From positions 1-64,000 of the forward strand of contig CAYWYG010000001.1 of NCBI GenBank assembly GCA_964462335.1: 64,000 nucleotides of DNA, given 5' to 3'. The DNA is from JAPUDQ01 sp964462335. GTDB taxonomy: Bacteria > Patescibacteriota > Saccharimonadia > Saccharimonadales > Saccharimonadaceae. Below, piece by piece: positions 33,390 through 40,783 of this stretch; position 1 is the first letter of the stretch; every line of letters starts with the position of its first letter. Made by a program: the position numbers and the translations under genes. Under the pieces are notes generated by a model that was not told the DNA's origin, searched no databases, and saw only the letters and a list, made by a program, of their open reading frames with translations.

Positions 33390-33868
33390 GCGCGCTCGTA
33401 CGTCACAAAATCATAATCGTACTGGTTGCGATCGTCTTTTTTGTGCGGCTCACGGGCGATTTCACGCCATTCGGGCCCGATGACAGGGAAGTGCACATCC
33501 CCATTGATCGTCGCTTTCACCTCGGTGACGTACAGCCGATCCGCCATATCAAGCATCTGACGATAGATCTCGGCTCCTCCGATGACAAATATATCGTCGC
33601 CAAGTGATCGTATGTCGGTGATATTATGGATAACCCGTACTCCCTCAACGGCAAAACTAGTATCGTGTGTCATCACGACGTTGGTACGGTGAGGCAAAGG
33701 GTGCCGGATCCTGCCTACGATAGAGTCATAGGTCTTGCGCCCCATCACTACTGTATGACCAATTGTCAGCTCTTTGAAATGCGTGAGATCTGCCGGCAGG
33801 TACCAGGGTAGATCATTGCGTGAACCGATGACGTCGTTGTCACTTTTGGCGACGATGAGAGAAATCAT
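33386..33868 (-). CDS. folA: Dihydrofolate reductase
   Basis: The 160-residue enzyme has MISLIVAKSDNDVIG, the LPWYLPADLTHFKELT substrate helix with the active-site Asp, VVMGRKTYDSI and IFVIGGAEIYRQML. It regenerates THF consumed by ThyA and is the first gene of the thymidylate operon; the next ATG overlaps its stop by 4 nt. Confidence 0.95.
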   Translation of the reverse strand: MISLIVAKSDNDVIGSRNDLPWYLPADLTHFKELTIGHTVVMGRKTYDSIVGRIRHPLPHRTNVVMTHDTSFAVEGVRVIHNITDIRSLGDDIFVIGGAEIYRQMLDMADRLYVTEVKATINGDVHFPVIGPEWREIAREPHKKDDRNQYDYDFVTYERA

Positions 33869-33877
33869 ATAGTGATT

Positions 33878-34738
33878 TTAGCTTGCCAAGCGATGAAGCG
33901 CAAAGTAGGTGGTCTCAGCCGGTAACACGACAGGACTGATCACATCTCCTTTGCTTTCACGAAAAGCAACAATTCTTGGCTCCACAACTACTTTTCCTGC
34001 AACCGTATGAAGAGCTTTCCTCGATGTATCATCTCCTGCAGAGATAGCTTGATCAATTAATGCGTTCTCATAGGCCTCTAACCCGTCAGAATCGATGGCA
34101 AAGAACGAAGATTTTACGATTTCTATTTTTCTCTTCCGCTCACCATCTGAAGCAACCACATCTGCAACCGGTCTATGCCGACGAGCAATTAGACTTCCTT
34201 GTTCGGTAGTGTCATGATCGGCACGCATAAATTTGTATCCTGTACGAGGATCAAATGGAGGATATAACTCAACTAACTGTAGGCCTGTGCCACCAAACTG
34301 TCGTGGCAAATACCTAGCCTTCTTGTCGATATCGAGACTTCCCCACAACCCATTTTGCGTTTCGTGTCCAAGCTCTACAGCGACTTCCCCCACCGTGTCT
34401 CCATACAATGTCACTTCATCACCTATTTGAGTAGAGAGATCATGAGCAAACACGTGTATGCTGTCGCGTAATAATTTCGAAGGTGTAGTCGGCTCGTCAA
34501 AAAACGCTCTGCGACCTGCTATTCGTAAATATCGTTCATGATGCGCATGTCGGCGCTCTCGTGACTCGGCGACAGCCAAAGCTATACCATGTGCGACGTC
34601 ACTTTGTCGGTCACGATCAACATGTCCTACATGCGGCAGTATTGAGCGCGTAATATATTCGGGACGCAATACATGAGTATAGCGACCTTCATGGTCACTA
34701 TGGGCAATATTCGGTATTCTATTCTGAGTCTGAGACAT
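33878..34738 (-). CDS. Unrecognised 286-residue protein
   Basis: A soluble protein rich in His, Arg and Asp (ERRHAHHERYLRIAGRR near residue 60), with a middle block around LPRQFGGTGLQLVELYPPF and a C-terminal beta-rich part (VVEPRIVAFRESKGDVISPV). No family is recognised and no TM segment is seen. An extended -10 (TGT-TATAAT, complement of 34749-34754) lies 10 nt from the ATG 34738, and folA starts 9 nt after its stop, so it may lead the folA operon. Confidence 0.6.
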   Translation of the reverse strand: MSQTQNRIPNIAHSDHEGRYTHVLRPEYITRSILPHVGHVDRDRQSDVAHGIALAVAESRERRHAHHERYLRIAGRRAFFDEPTTPSKLLRDSIHVFAHDLSTQIGDEVTLYGDTVGEVAVELGHETQNGLWGSLDIDKKARYLPRQFGGTGLQLVELYPPFDPRTGYKFMRADHDTTEQGSLIARRHRPVADVVASDGERKRKIEIVKSSFFAIDSDGLEAYENALIDQAISAGDDTSRKALHTVAGKVVVEPRIVAFRESKGDVISPVVLPAETTYFALHRLAS

Positions 34739-34825
34739 ATTTATGTTTATTATAACATAAATATATTTACTTGTGAATAGTTATATGCTATCGTAAGATT
34801 AGGCTCGATCTAGAAAGGAATCCAT

Positions 34826-35008
34826 ATGGACAAGTTCGTGATGCACAAGGCATTCACGCCGGTCATATTCGCCGTCATGGCGGTTTTGACCTTCGCCACG
34901 TGTTACGGGGCGACCCGCAGCCTATGGCTATCGGTGATCCCTAGTGGCGCAGTCCTGGGAGTAGGGTACTGGATTTCCAGAACCCCTCCAAACAGCAATC
35001 GAAACTGA
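34826..35008 (+). CDS. 60-residue two-TM membrane protein in a GC-rich cassette
   Basis: The frame has two hydrophobic segments (about residues 8-26 and 30-50) with a polar tail RTPPNSNRN. A good Shine-Dalgarno (aaagga at 34816-34821) precedes the ATG. Codons are visibly GC-richer than in neighbours. It is flanked by its own upstream AT-rich region and two strong hairpins downstream, like uraA and the gene at 57593, and may be acquired. Function unknown. Confidence 0.55.
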   Translation: MDKFVMHKAFTPVIFAVMAVLTFATCYGATRSLWLSVIPSGAVLGVGYWISRTPPNSNRN

Positions 35009-35019
35009 TCACACGAGCC

Positions 35020-35059
35020 GGCCACGGACGGGAGCCAACGACGTCTCCCGTCCGTGGCC
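35020..35059 (+). terminator. 15-bp GC-rich hairpin after the 60-aa gene
   Basis: Arms 35020-35034 and 35045-35059 pair perfectly around a 10-nt loop, without T-run. Confidence 0.55.
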
Positions 35060-35061
35060 CC

Positions 35062-35104
35062 AGGCGCAGCGCACTTCATCAGTGCCTGCGCCTCTTTTCT
35101 TTTC
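35062..35104 (+). terminator. Intrinsic terminator upstream of the L10 leader
   Basis: Stem aggcgcag / ctgcgcct extended by gcact / agtgc with one bulged C, followed by cttttctttt. Confidence 0.65.
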
Positions 35105-35114
35105 GAGATAATTA

Positions 35115-35320
35115 TGCTACAATGCAAAGCAGTCGTTACCGAAGACAGTAGCCGCCGATCGTACGAGACGCTTAATCTGCTACCGAGGCAACTGTTCCGC
35201 CAGCTGGCGGACTATGGTTTGCCCCTGTCGGTTGACAGGGATTTTTGTAACGCTAGCCCATTAACATCTCGGGAAGTATCTATATAACAACGCTAATACC
35301 GACGAAGGAGCCACGTACTT
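35115..35320 (+). ncRNA. L10 leader with attenuator (rplJL autoregulation)
   Basis: An extended -10 (TGC-TACAAT, hexamer 35118-35123) starts a leader of about 190 nt. The characteristic L10 r-leader core is visible: taccgaagacagtagccgcc pairing back to ctgctaccgaggc. Below it, ccctgtc / gacaggg (35223-35229 with 35234-35240) plus attttt forms a transcription terminator. L10-(L7/L12) binding to the leader should set the balance between termination and read-through into rplJ. Confidence 0.8.
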
Positions 35321-35845
35321 ATGGCAATTTCTCGTGACAAAAAACATGCGTTCGTAACAGATTTTCAGACGACACTGCAAACCGCTAAGATGACGGTCGC
35401 TGCCAAATATGACGGCACCAGCGTGGCCGATTTGCAACAACTTCGTCGTGATGCTCGTGCTGCCGGTGTGACGATCAAAGTTATCAAAAACCGACTCGTT
35501 CGTACCGCCATGCAGGGTACCAAAGGATTCGATGCAACCGATACGTCACTCCTGACTGGCCAACTCCTCTATGCCTCAAGTACTGAGGATGAAGTTGCGC
35601 CAGCACAGGTGATCGACACATTCGGTAAAACCGTTTCTACGGTTGAGCTCGTCGCTGGATTCGACAATACAGGCGCCGTTCTGGCAACCGCTGAGGTCAA
35701 AGCACTTGCTGGCCTCCCAAGCAAAAACCAGCTCATCGCCGAAGTCGTCGCACAGCTGCTCAGCCCAGTCCACGATGTTACCAATGCACTTTCTGGCAAT
35801 TTGCACGCACTACTTGATGGTGTCGAGGCAAAAGCCGCATCATAA
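35321..35845 (+). CDS. rplJ: Ribosomal protein uL10
   Basis: The 174-residue stalk-base protein has MAISRDKKHAFVTDFQ, then VADLQQLRRDARAAGVTIKV and KNRLVRTAMQ typical of L10, and the C-terminal L7/L12-binding helix (HDVTNALSGNLHALLDG). Shine-Dalgarno gaaggag precedes the ATG. An autoregulatory leader lies upstream. Confidence 0.96.
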   Translation: MAISRDKKHAFVTDFQTTLQTAKMTVAAKYDGTSVADLQQLRRDARAAGVTIKVIKNRLVRTAMQGTKGFDATDTSLLTGQLLYASSTEDEVAPAQVIDTFGKTVSTVELVAGFDNTGAVLATAEVKALAGLPSKNQLIAEVVAQLLSPVHDVTNALSGNLHALLDGVEAKAAS

Positions 35846-35857
35846 GGATAGAAGAAG

Positions 35858-35884
35858 TTGGATTATGGATTTTAGATTTTAGAA
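35858..35884 (+). repeat. Left heptamer-phased array between rplJ and rplL
   Basis: Units ttggatt, atggatt, ttagatt, ttagaa in 7-nt phase. It is the inverted partner of the array at 35910-35944, with 25 nt between them, so the transcript could form an imperfect long hairpin between the two cistrons. Confidence 0.6.
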
Positions 35885-35909
35885 CAATCACATAAATCAC
35901 ATAGCCTTC

Positions 35910-35944
35910 TTCCAATATCCAAAATCTATAATCTAAAATCTACT
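35910..35944 (+). repeat. Right heptamer-phased array before rplL
   Basis: Units ttccaat, atccaaa, atctata, atctaaa, atctact in perfect 7-nt phase, complementary in style to the left array and ending just before the rplL Shine-Dalgarno (aggaga). Confidence 0.6.
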
Positions 35945-35955
35945 AGGAGATTATC

Positions 35956-36336
35956 ATGGCAGATGTCAAAAAACTGGCCGAAGAACTGACTAGTTTGACA
36001 GTTCTCGAAGTCAACGAACTTAAAAATGTCCTCAAAGAAGAATACGGTATCGAGCCTGCAGCTGCAGCTGTCGCTGTCGCGGGTCCTGCAGCCGGTGGTG
36101 ACGCTGCACCAGCAGAGGATGCTAAGACTGAATTTACCGTCACCCTCAAAGACGGTGGTTCACAAAAAGTTGCCGTCATCAAAGCCGTCAAAGACCTCAC
36201 AGGTCTTGGCCTCGGTGAAGCAAAAGCGCTCGTCGACAACGCACCAAGCCCCATCAAAGAAAAAGTCAGCAAAGAAGACGCTGAAGCTGCGAAAAAAGCC
36301 CTCGAAGACGCAGGCGCAACCGTAGAACTCAGCTAA
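35956..36336 (+). CDS. rplL: Ribosomal protein bL12 (L7/L12)
   Basis: The 126-residue acidic stalk protein has the N-terminal dimerisation region (LTSLTVLEVNELKNVLKEEY), an Ala/Gly/Pro-rich hinge and the C-terminal factor-binding domain (KIxVIKAVRD-like VAVIKAVKDLTGLGLGEAKA, then EAKKALEDAGATVELS). It follows rplJ after 110 nt that contain the paired arrays. Confidence 0.97.
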   Translation: MADVKKLAEELTSLTVLEVNELKNVLKEEYGIEPAAAAVAVAGPAAGGDAAPAEDAKTEFTVTLKDGGSQKVAVIKAVKDLTGLGLGEAKALVDNAPSPIKEKVSKEDAEAAKKALEDAGATVELS

Positions 36337-36342
36337 TACAAG

Positions 36343-36393
36343 GGACGGGCTCGCCCGTCCGGCATATGAAACTGAAGTAAATTCAGTTTCATA
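36343..36393 (+). terminator. Two hairpins after rplL
   Basis: First ggacggg / cccgtcc (36343-36360, loop ctcg), then tatgaaactgaa / ttcagtttcata (36365-36393, loop gtaaa). Neither has a T-run on the plus strand, but together they probably form the 3' boundary of the rplJL mRNA. Confidence 0.5.
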
Positions 36394-36482
36394 GCTCCCT
36401 CACCCCTAAAGGCTGCGCTCACGCTTGCTATCGCCTTTAGACTCCAGGAGCAGTCATCAAAATTCCCGAGATGTTTGTCCAG

Positions 36483-36509
36483 ACCCGTCACATGTTGTGG
36501 CGGGTTTTT
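36483..36509 (+). terminator. Intrinsic terminator 150 nt after rplL
   Basis: Stem acccgtcaca / tgtggcgggt (one G-U pair, 3-nt loop) followed by TTTT. Confidence 0.7.
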
Positions 36510-36531
36510 GGTGGCATGAAACAGCGGGCTA

Positions 36532-36648
36532 CGTCGAGGCACTATTTCCTGAAGGGCAGTTGGCCGTGACGGTCAGTCCCCCGCCAGGGCGAAGGCTCAT
36601 CAGTTGGCAGCTGGGGACGATTGCCCTGAGGGAAATAGTGACTCGTCG
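36532..36648. ncRNA. Candidate structured RNA (three-way junction)
   Basis: Within a 478-nt gene-free stretch, 36532-36549 pairs with 36631-36648 (cactatttcc / ggaaatagtg, cgag / ctcg and cg / cg, separated by single mismatches), agggca (36553-36558) with tgccct (36622-36627), ggccg with cggtc (36562-36574), and gtcccc (36576-36581) with ggggac (36613-36618) enclosing gcca / tggc. This is a closed three-way junction of 117 nt. I recognise none of the usual RNAs (SRP, RNase P, tmRNA, 6S). The strand and promoter are not settled: a terminator lies just upstream on the plus strand. Confidence 0.45.
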
Positions 36649-36745
36649 AGCTCACTAAAATACACGCTCCTACGGTCATCCGCAAGACCAAAATTTACAA
36701 CGATTTTAACGCGACCACATAAACTCGTGTGGAAAAGAATTTTCT

Positions 36746-36774
36746 TGACATTTTATACGCAACTTGATACGCTC
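36746..36774 (+). promoter_or_regulatory. Promoter of the gene at 36815
   Basis: Consensus TTGACA (36746-36751), 17-nt spacer, TACGCT (36769-36774). Confidence 0.55.
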
Positions 36775-36814
36775 AAGGTAATCACCAACCAAAAACAGAC
36801 AAGGATGCGAGCTT

Positions 36815-37321
36815 ATGTCTGACCTACCAGAGAAACAAGTTAAACGACTACGAAGCCTCATCACAGAGGCAGAAACTAATTTGGCGGCCGCAAAGGAACT
36901 TCTCATTAGTATCGCCGGAGAGGATGTTATCCCGAGAGGAAATCTCGAAGATGTTGCCGGTAAAGTCATCGAGGGTGTATTTGACGGGCAAGGCATGGTC
37001 GGCCCAGACGGAAAGTCATATCCGGTACCCGCTAACTATGCAAGCAAATCAAAACTGATTGAGGGCGATATACTGAAGCTTACCATTGCTGAAGACGGCA
37101 GCTTCATCTACAAACAAATCGGCCCTGTCGCACGCCGGCAGGTCATCGGTACTCTCGTGCAGCATGACGGGGGTTACTACGTCGAAGTCAGCGGTCACGA
37201 ATACCGCGTCCTCCTCGCCAGCGTCACCTACTTTAAAGCCAAAGTTGGTGACCAAGTCAGCATCATCATCCCAGAAGACAACCGTGACGCCGTGTGGGCA
37301 GCAGTCGAAGCAGCGCTGTAG
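36815..37321 (+). CDS. Patescibacteria-type conserved protein of unknown function
   Basis: The 168-residue protein has an N-terminal coiled-coil helix (about 5-35, KQVKRLRSLITEAETNLAAA), then a conserved block KVIEGVFDGQGMVGPDGKSY followed by PVPANYASKSKLIEGDILKL, and GSFIYKQIGP. The remaining part is beta-rich with GYYVEVSGHEYRVLLASV. I recall this central block from many CPR genomes as a hypothetical protein; the small beta-barrel look suggests nucleic-acid or ligand binding. AAGGA lies about 9 nt upstream of the ATG. It is monocistronic with its own promoter. Confidence 0.7.
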   Translation: MSDLPEKQVKRLRSLITEAETNLAAAKELLISIAGEDVIPRGNLEDVAGKVIEGVFDGQGMVGPDGKSYPVPANYASKSKLIEGDILKLTIAEDGSFIYKQIGPVARRQVIGTLVQHDGGYYVEVSGHEYRVLLASVTYFKAKVGDQVSIIIPEDNRDAVWAAVEAAL

Positions 37322-37337
37322 TCACAACAAAGTAGAC

Positions 37338-37365
37338 GTTAGATTTTGGATTATAGATTTTAGAA
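37338..37365 (+). repeat. Heptamer-phased array downstream of dut
   Basis: Units gttagat, tttggat, tatagat, tttagaa in 7-nt phase, in the space between the convergent 36815 gene and dut. It is inverted relative to the array at 37829-37870 on the other side of dut. Confidence 0.6.
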
Positions 37366-37391
37366 GAATGAGCCGCAGGTCGCGGCTCGTT

Positions 37392-37826
37392 TTAATGGTG
37401 CGTGCTACCGTAGCCTTTTTCACCCCGTTTGGATGCTGATAAGAGATCAGTTTCATCCCATTGCACCTTTTCACACTTGGCAACTACCATTTGTGCGATA
37501 CGCGTACCAGGCTCGACCACAAACGCTTCATTGCTGAGATTGATCAATATGACCCCAACTTCGCCTCGATAATCCGCATCGATCGTGCCGACGCCATTTG
37601 CCAGACATATGCCGTATTTGAGACTCAGCCCACTCCGAGCCCGAATCTGCGCTTCATACCCTACAGGGATTTCTATCGCAAAACCGCTCGAAACAACCAG
37701 CCGTTGCATAGGTTCTATAGTCATCGGCGCATCAATCGCAGCATGCACGTCCATCGCTGCTGCCCCATCCGTCTGATATTTTGGCAGTATAGCCGCGTCC
37801 TTTACTCGCTTGATCTTTATATTCAT
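37392..37826 (-). CDS. dut: dUTP pyrophosphatase
   Basis: The 144-residue trimeric dUTPase has all five motifs: GAAAMDVHAA, RARSGLSLKYGI, NGVGTIDADYRGEVGV, GTRIAQMVV and the C-terminal RGEKGYGSTHH. It prevents uracil incorporation and feeds dUMP to ThyA. Heptamer arrays lie on both sides in inverted orientation, and the upstream units reach its start codon. Confidence 0.95.
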   Translation of the reverse strand: MNIKIKRVKDAAILPKYQTDGAAAMDVHAAIDAPMTIEPMQRLVVSSGFAIEIPVGYEAQIRARSGLSLKYGICLANGVGTIDADYRGEVGVILINLSNEAFVVEPGTRIAQMVVAKCEKVQWDETDLLSASKRGEKGYGSTHH

Positions 37827-37828
37827 TA

Positions 37829-37870
37829 TTTATAATTCTATCTTCCAAAATCCAAAATCCAAAATCTATC
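37829..37870. repeat. Heptamer-phased array between dut and dnaX
   Basis: Six units in strict phase: tttataa, ttctatc, ttccaaa, atccaaa, atccaaa, atctatc. A seventh partial unit, ttcatta, runs over the dut ATG. It lies upstream of both divergent genes. Confidence 0.6.
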
Positions 37871-37947
37871 TTCTGCCTATATTGTGATATCTACGCCATC
37901 ATTCTCGTCCCAAACCCGCTATAATAGATCGTGAAAAGGGAGAGGTA

Positions 37948-39393
37948 GTGAGTCACGCACTGTATCGCAAGTACCGTTCGCGCGGATTTGATGAAGTCGT
38001 CGGTCAACGACACGTCACCGATCTGCTAAGAAGTGCTGTCAAAAACGGCGCGATTTCGCATGCGTACCTATTTACCGGTCCACGCGGTACTGGCAAGACG
38101 AGCGTCGCGCGTATCCTCGCTCATGAGGTCAACGGATTACCCTATATCGATGATGCAACCCACCTCGACATCATCGAGATTGACGCCGCGAGCAACCGTC
38201 GTATCGACGATATCCGTGACCTGCGAGAAAAAGTCTATATAGCCCCCACGAGCGCGCGCTACAAAGTCTATATCATCGATGAAGTTCACATGCTGACCGG
38301 AGAAAGTTTTAATGCGCTATTGAAAACACTGGAGGAGCCGCCGGCTCATGCGATATTTATTCTTGCGACGACAGAGCTTCACAAAGTACCAGCAACTATC
38401 GTAAGCCGAACCCAACGGTTTCATTTTCGTCCCGGCAGTTTGAGTGATGTAGCTGCACACCTTAGAATGATAGCCGACAAGGAAAAGATAGATATCAGCG
38501 ATGACGCGCTCCGTCTTATCGCCGAGCATAGCGAAGGAGGGTTTCGAGACAGCGTGAGCCTCCTTGATCAGGTATCCAGCCTCGATCAAAGCACGATCGG
38601 CGTCGATATGATCGAACGCCTGCTTGGACTTGCGCCACACGCAGCTATCAATGCGATCGTAGACTGCATCGCGGAGGAGCGTTATACAGATGCGACACAG
38701 GGTATTCATCGGTTACTCGACAATGGCACGAGCCCGCATGTCATCATCGCCCAACTAATCAAGCATTTGGCGGAGCGTGCTGCCACATCACCGCATCTAT
38801 ATCACATCTTATATGAACTGGTCGAAGTACCGAAAAGTTACGCTCCGCAACTAAAATTGCTCGCCGTAGTAGGAAGGGGCCAAGAGAGTGCAGAGCAGCC
38901 GGTGCGAAAGGATGTAGTATCAAAGCGCGATGAAGATAATACACCAAAAACTCGCCCACGCGAGAAAACGCCAGCAGCCCCCGAGACAAAGCCCCTTCCA
39001 GCCAGAGACGATCCGCTCGTCAATTCCAAGGACGAGACACGCGCACCAGAACATAAGGACGACGACGCCACAGGTTCAACAATCGTATGGGATGATGTAT
39101 TGGCACAACTACGTAGTCATGCGCCCGCCCTCCATAGTGTGCTGAAACGGGCGAGTGTGACAATCGATGATACCGGTGTCCATCTCGGTTTTGCGTTTGC
39201 GCTTCACCGCAAAAAGATGAGTGACGAAAAAGCTCGACAGGAACTGGTACGGACTATCACTGCACTGTACGGCTCATGCCCGCCAATATGTGTGGATGAT
39301 ACTACCACCCATCTTGACGAGACAAGTAAAGCCGTGGCTGATATTATGGGTGGGGGAGAGCCGGTGCAAGTTCCGGCAGATGGTAGAACATAG
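37948..39393 (+). CDS. dnaX: DNA polymerase III gamma/tau subunit without zinc module
   Basis: The 481-residue clamp-loader ATPase has the N-terminus LYRKYRSRGFDEVVGQRHV, Walker A GPRGTGKTS (44-52), Walker B IIDEVHML, sensor 1 LATTELHKVP and VSRTQRF. The four-Cys zinc module that normally follows Walker A is replaced by HEVNGLPYIDD. Residues about 310-380 are a low-complexity charged linker before a C-terminal domain. It starts with GTG after gggagag; TATAAT (37919-37924) is the likely -10. The dnaB start follows its stop immediately. Confidence 0.93.
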   Translation: MSHALYRKYRSRGFDEVVGQRHVTDLLRSAVKNGAISHAYLFTGPRGTGKTSVARILAHEVNGLPYIDDATHLDIIEIDAASNRRIDDIRDLREKVYIAPTSARYKVYIIDEVHMLTGESFNALLKTLEEPPAHAIFILATTELHKVPATIVSRTQRFHFRPGSLSDVAAHLRMIADKEKIDISDDALRLIAEHSEGGFRDSVSLLDQVSSLDQSTIGVDMIERLLGLAPHAAINAIVDCIAEERYTDATQGIHRLLDNGTSPHVIIAQLIKHLAERAATSPHLYHILYELVEVPKSYAPQLKLLAVVGRGQESAEQPVRKDVVSKRDEDNTPKTRPREKTPAAPETKPLPARDDPLVNSKDETRAPEHKDDDATGSTIVWDDVLAQLRSHAPALHSVLKRASVTIDDTGVHLGFAFALHRKKMSDEKARQELVRTITALYGSCPPICVDDTTTHLDETSKAVADIMGGGEPVQVPADGRT

Positions 39394-40758
39394 ATGGCAG
39401 AACGTAAAAAATCACAGGCCGTAGAGGGCAAGATCCCACCGCATAATCTCGATGCCGAGATGAGTTTGCTCGGGGCTATCTTGATTGATGAAGAAGTCTT
39501 GACGGACGTCATGGACAAAGTGAAGGCGGAAGATTTTTATGAAAAACGTCACCAGCTCGTCTTTGCCGCGATATTACGGTTATTTGAAATGCATCGCCCA
39601 ATCGATCTTTTGACGCTTAGTGACGAGCTAGAGAAAAAAGACGAGCTAGAAGCAATCGGTGGTAGTAGTTACCTCAATGAGCTTACAAACTACGTACCAA
39701 CGGCCGCCAATGCCAGCACATATGCAGAGCTAGTTGCGCAACGTGCCGTGCGACGCCGTCTGATAAAGGCTAGTGGCGAGATCGCAGAGATGGCCTACAA
39801 GGAAGACAGCAACACCCAAGAGATTCTCGAGCGCGCCGAGGCAGAGCTTTTCTCTGTCAGCGATACAAACCTCAAACAAGATCTAGTAAGCCTTGAGCAG
39901 ATTCTCACCGAAAGCTTTGACCGCATGGAAGAGTTGCACCGCGATCGCGGTAAACTTCGCGGTGTCCGCACTGGCTGGCGCGACCTCGACAACATGACGG
40001 CAGGGCTGCAACGCTCAGACCTCATCATCCTCGCCGCACGCCCCGCTATGGGTAAAACGACACTCGTTACCAACCTCGCCTACAATGTCGCCGCCAAAGA
40101 ACACCAGTCAGTGTTGTTTTTCAGCCTCGAGATGAGCAAAGAACAGCTCGTCGACCGTATGTTAGCTGACGCTGCTGGTGTCGATGCATGGAATATCCGT
40201 ACCGGTAATCTCAGTGATGATGATTTCGAGAAACTATCCACTGCAATGGGCGAAATGGCTGAAGCCCCAATCTATATCGACGACACGCCAGGCCTGACTG
40301 TGCTCGAGATGCGCACTAAGGCACGCCGACAAGCTCATGTACATCCTCTCGGTCTCATCATCGTCGACTATCTGCAGCTCATGCAAGGACGTTCACGGGG
40401 AGGTGAGTTCAACCGCGTGCAAGAGATCAGCGAGATATCACGTGGCCTCAAACTCATTGCCCGCGAGCTCAATGTACCCGTCATCGCCCTCTCACAGCTC
40501 AGTCGTGCGGTCGAATCACGCAACCCGCCTATCCCACAGCTCGCCGATCTCCGTGAGTCAGGTTCTATCGAGCAAGACGCCGATATTGTGCAGTTTATTT
40601 ATCGCCCGGGCTACTACAATCCTGATGACCCTGAACTGGCAAATATCACCGAGCTTCACATCGCAAAACACCGTAATGGCCCCACCGGCAAGGTAGAGTT
40701 GTATTTCCACCCAGAGCGCCTACGTTTCATGTCGCTCGAAAAGCGCCGCGACGACTAA
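39394..40758 (+). CDS. dnaB: Replicative DNA helicase
   Basis: The 454-residue hexameric helicase has an N-terminal domain (PPHNLDAEMSLLGAILIDEE), linker, and RecA-like domain with Walker A ARPAMGKTTLV, Walker B IIVDYLQLMQG, the QLSRAVESR loop and the ADLRESGSIEQDADIV arginine-finger region. It directly follows dnaX, a replication pairing. Confidence 0.96.
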   Translation: MAERKKSQAVEGKIPPHNLDAEMSLLGAILIDEEVLTDVMDKVKAEDFYEKRHQLVFAAILRLFEMHRPIDLLTLSDELEKKDELEAIGGSSYLNELTNYVPTAANASTYAELVAQRAVRRRLIKASGEIAEMAYKEDSNTQEILERAEAELFSVSDTNLKQDLVSLEQILTESFDRMEELHRDRGKLRGVRTGWRDLDNMTAGLQRSDLIILAARPAMGKTTLVTNLAYNVAAKEHQSVLFFSLEMSKEQLVDRMLADAAGVDAWNIRTGNLSDDDFEKLSTAMGEMAEAPIYIDDTPGLTVLEMRTKARRQAHVHPLGLIIVDYLQLMQGRSRGGEFNRVQEISEISRGLKLIARELNVPVIALSQLSRAVESRNPPIPQLADLRESGSIEQDADIVQFIYRPGYYNPDDPELANITELHIAKHRNGPTGKVELYFHPERLRFMSLEKRRDD

Positions 40759-40783
40759 TGCCCGTGATATAATCATTACAACA

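Noticed and set aside
36425..36658. A 77-residue protein frame after rplL
   Set aside because: It crosses an intrinsic terminator and the helices of the candidate structured RNA, has no start signal, and its composition is not protein-like.
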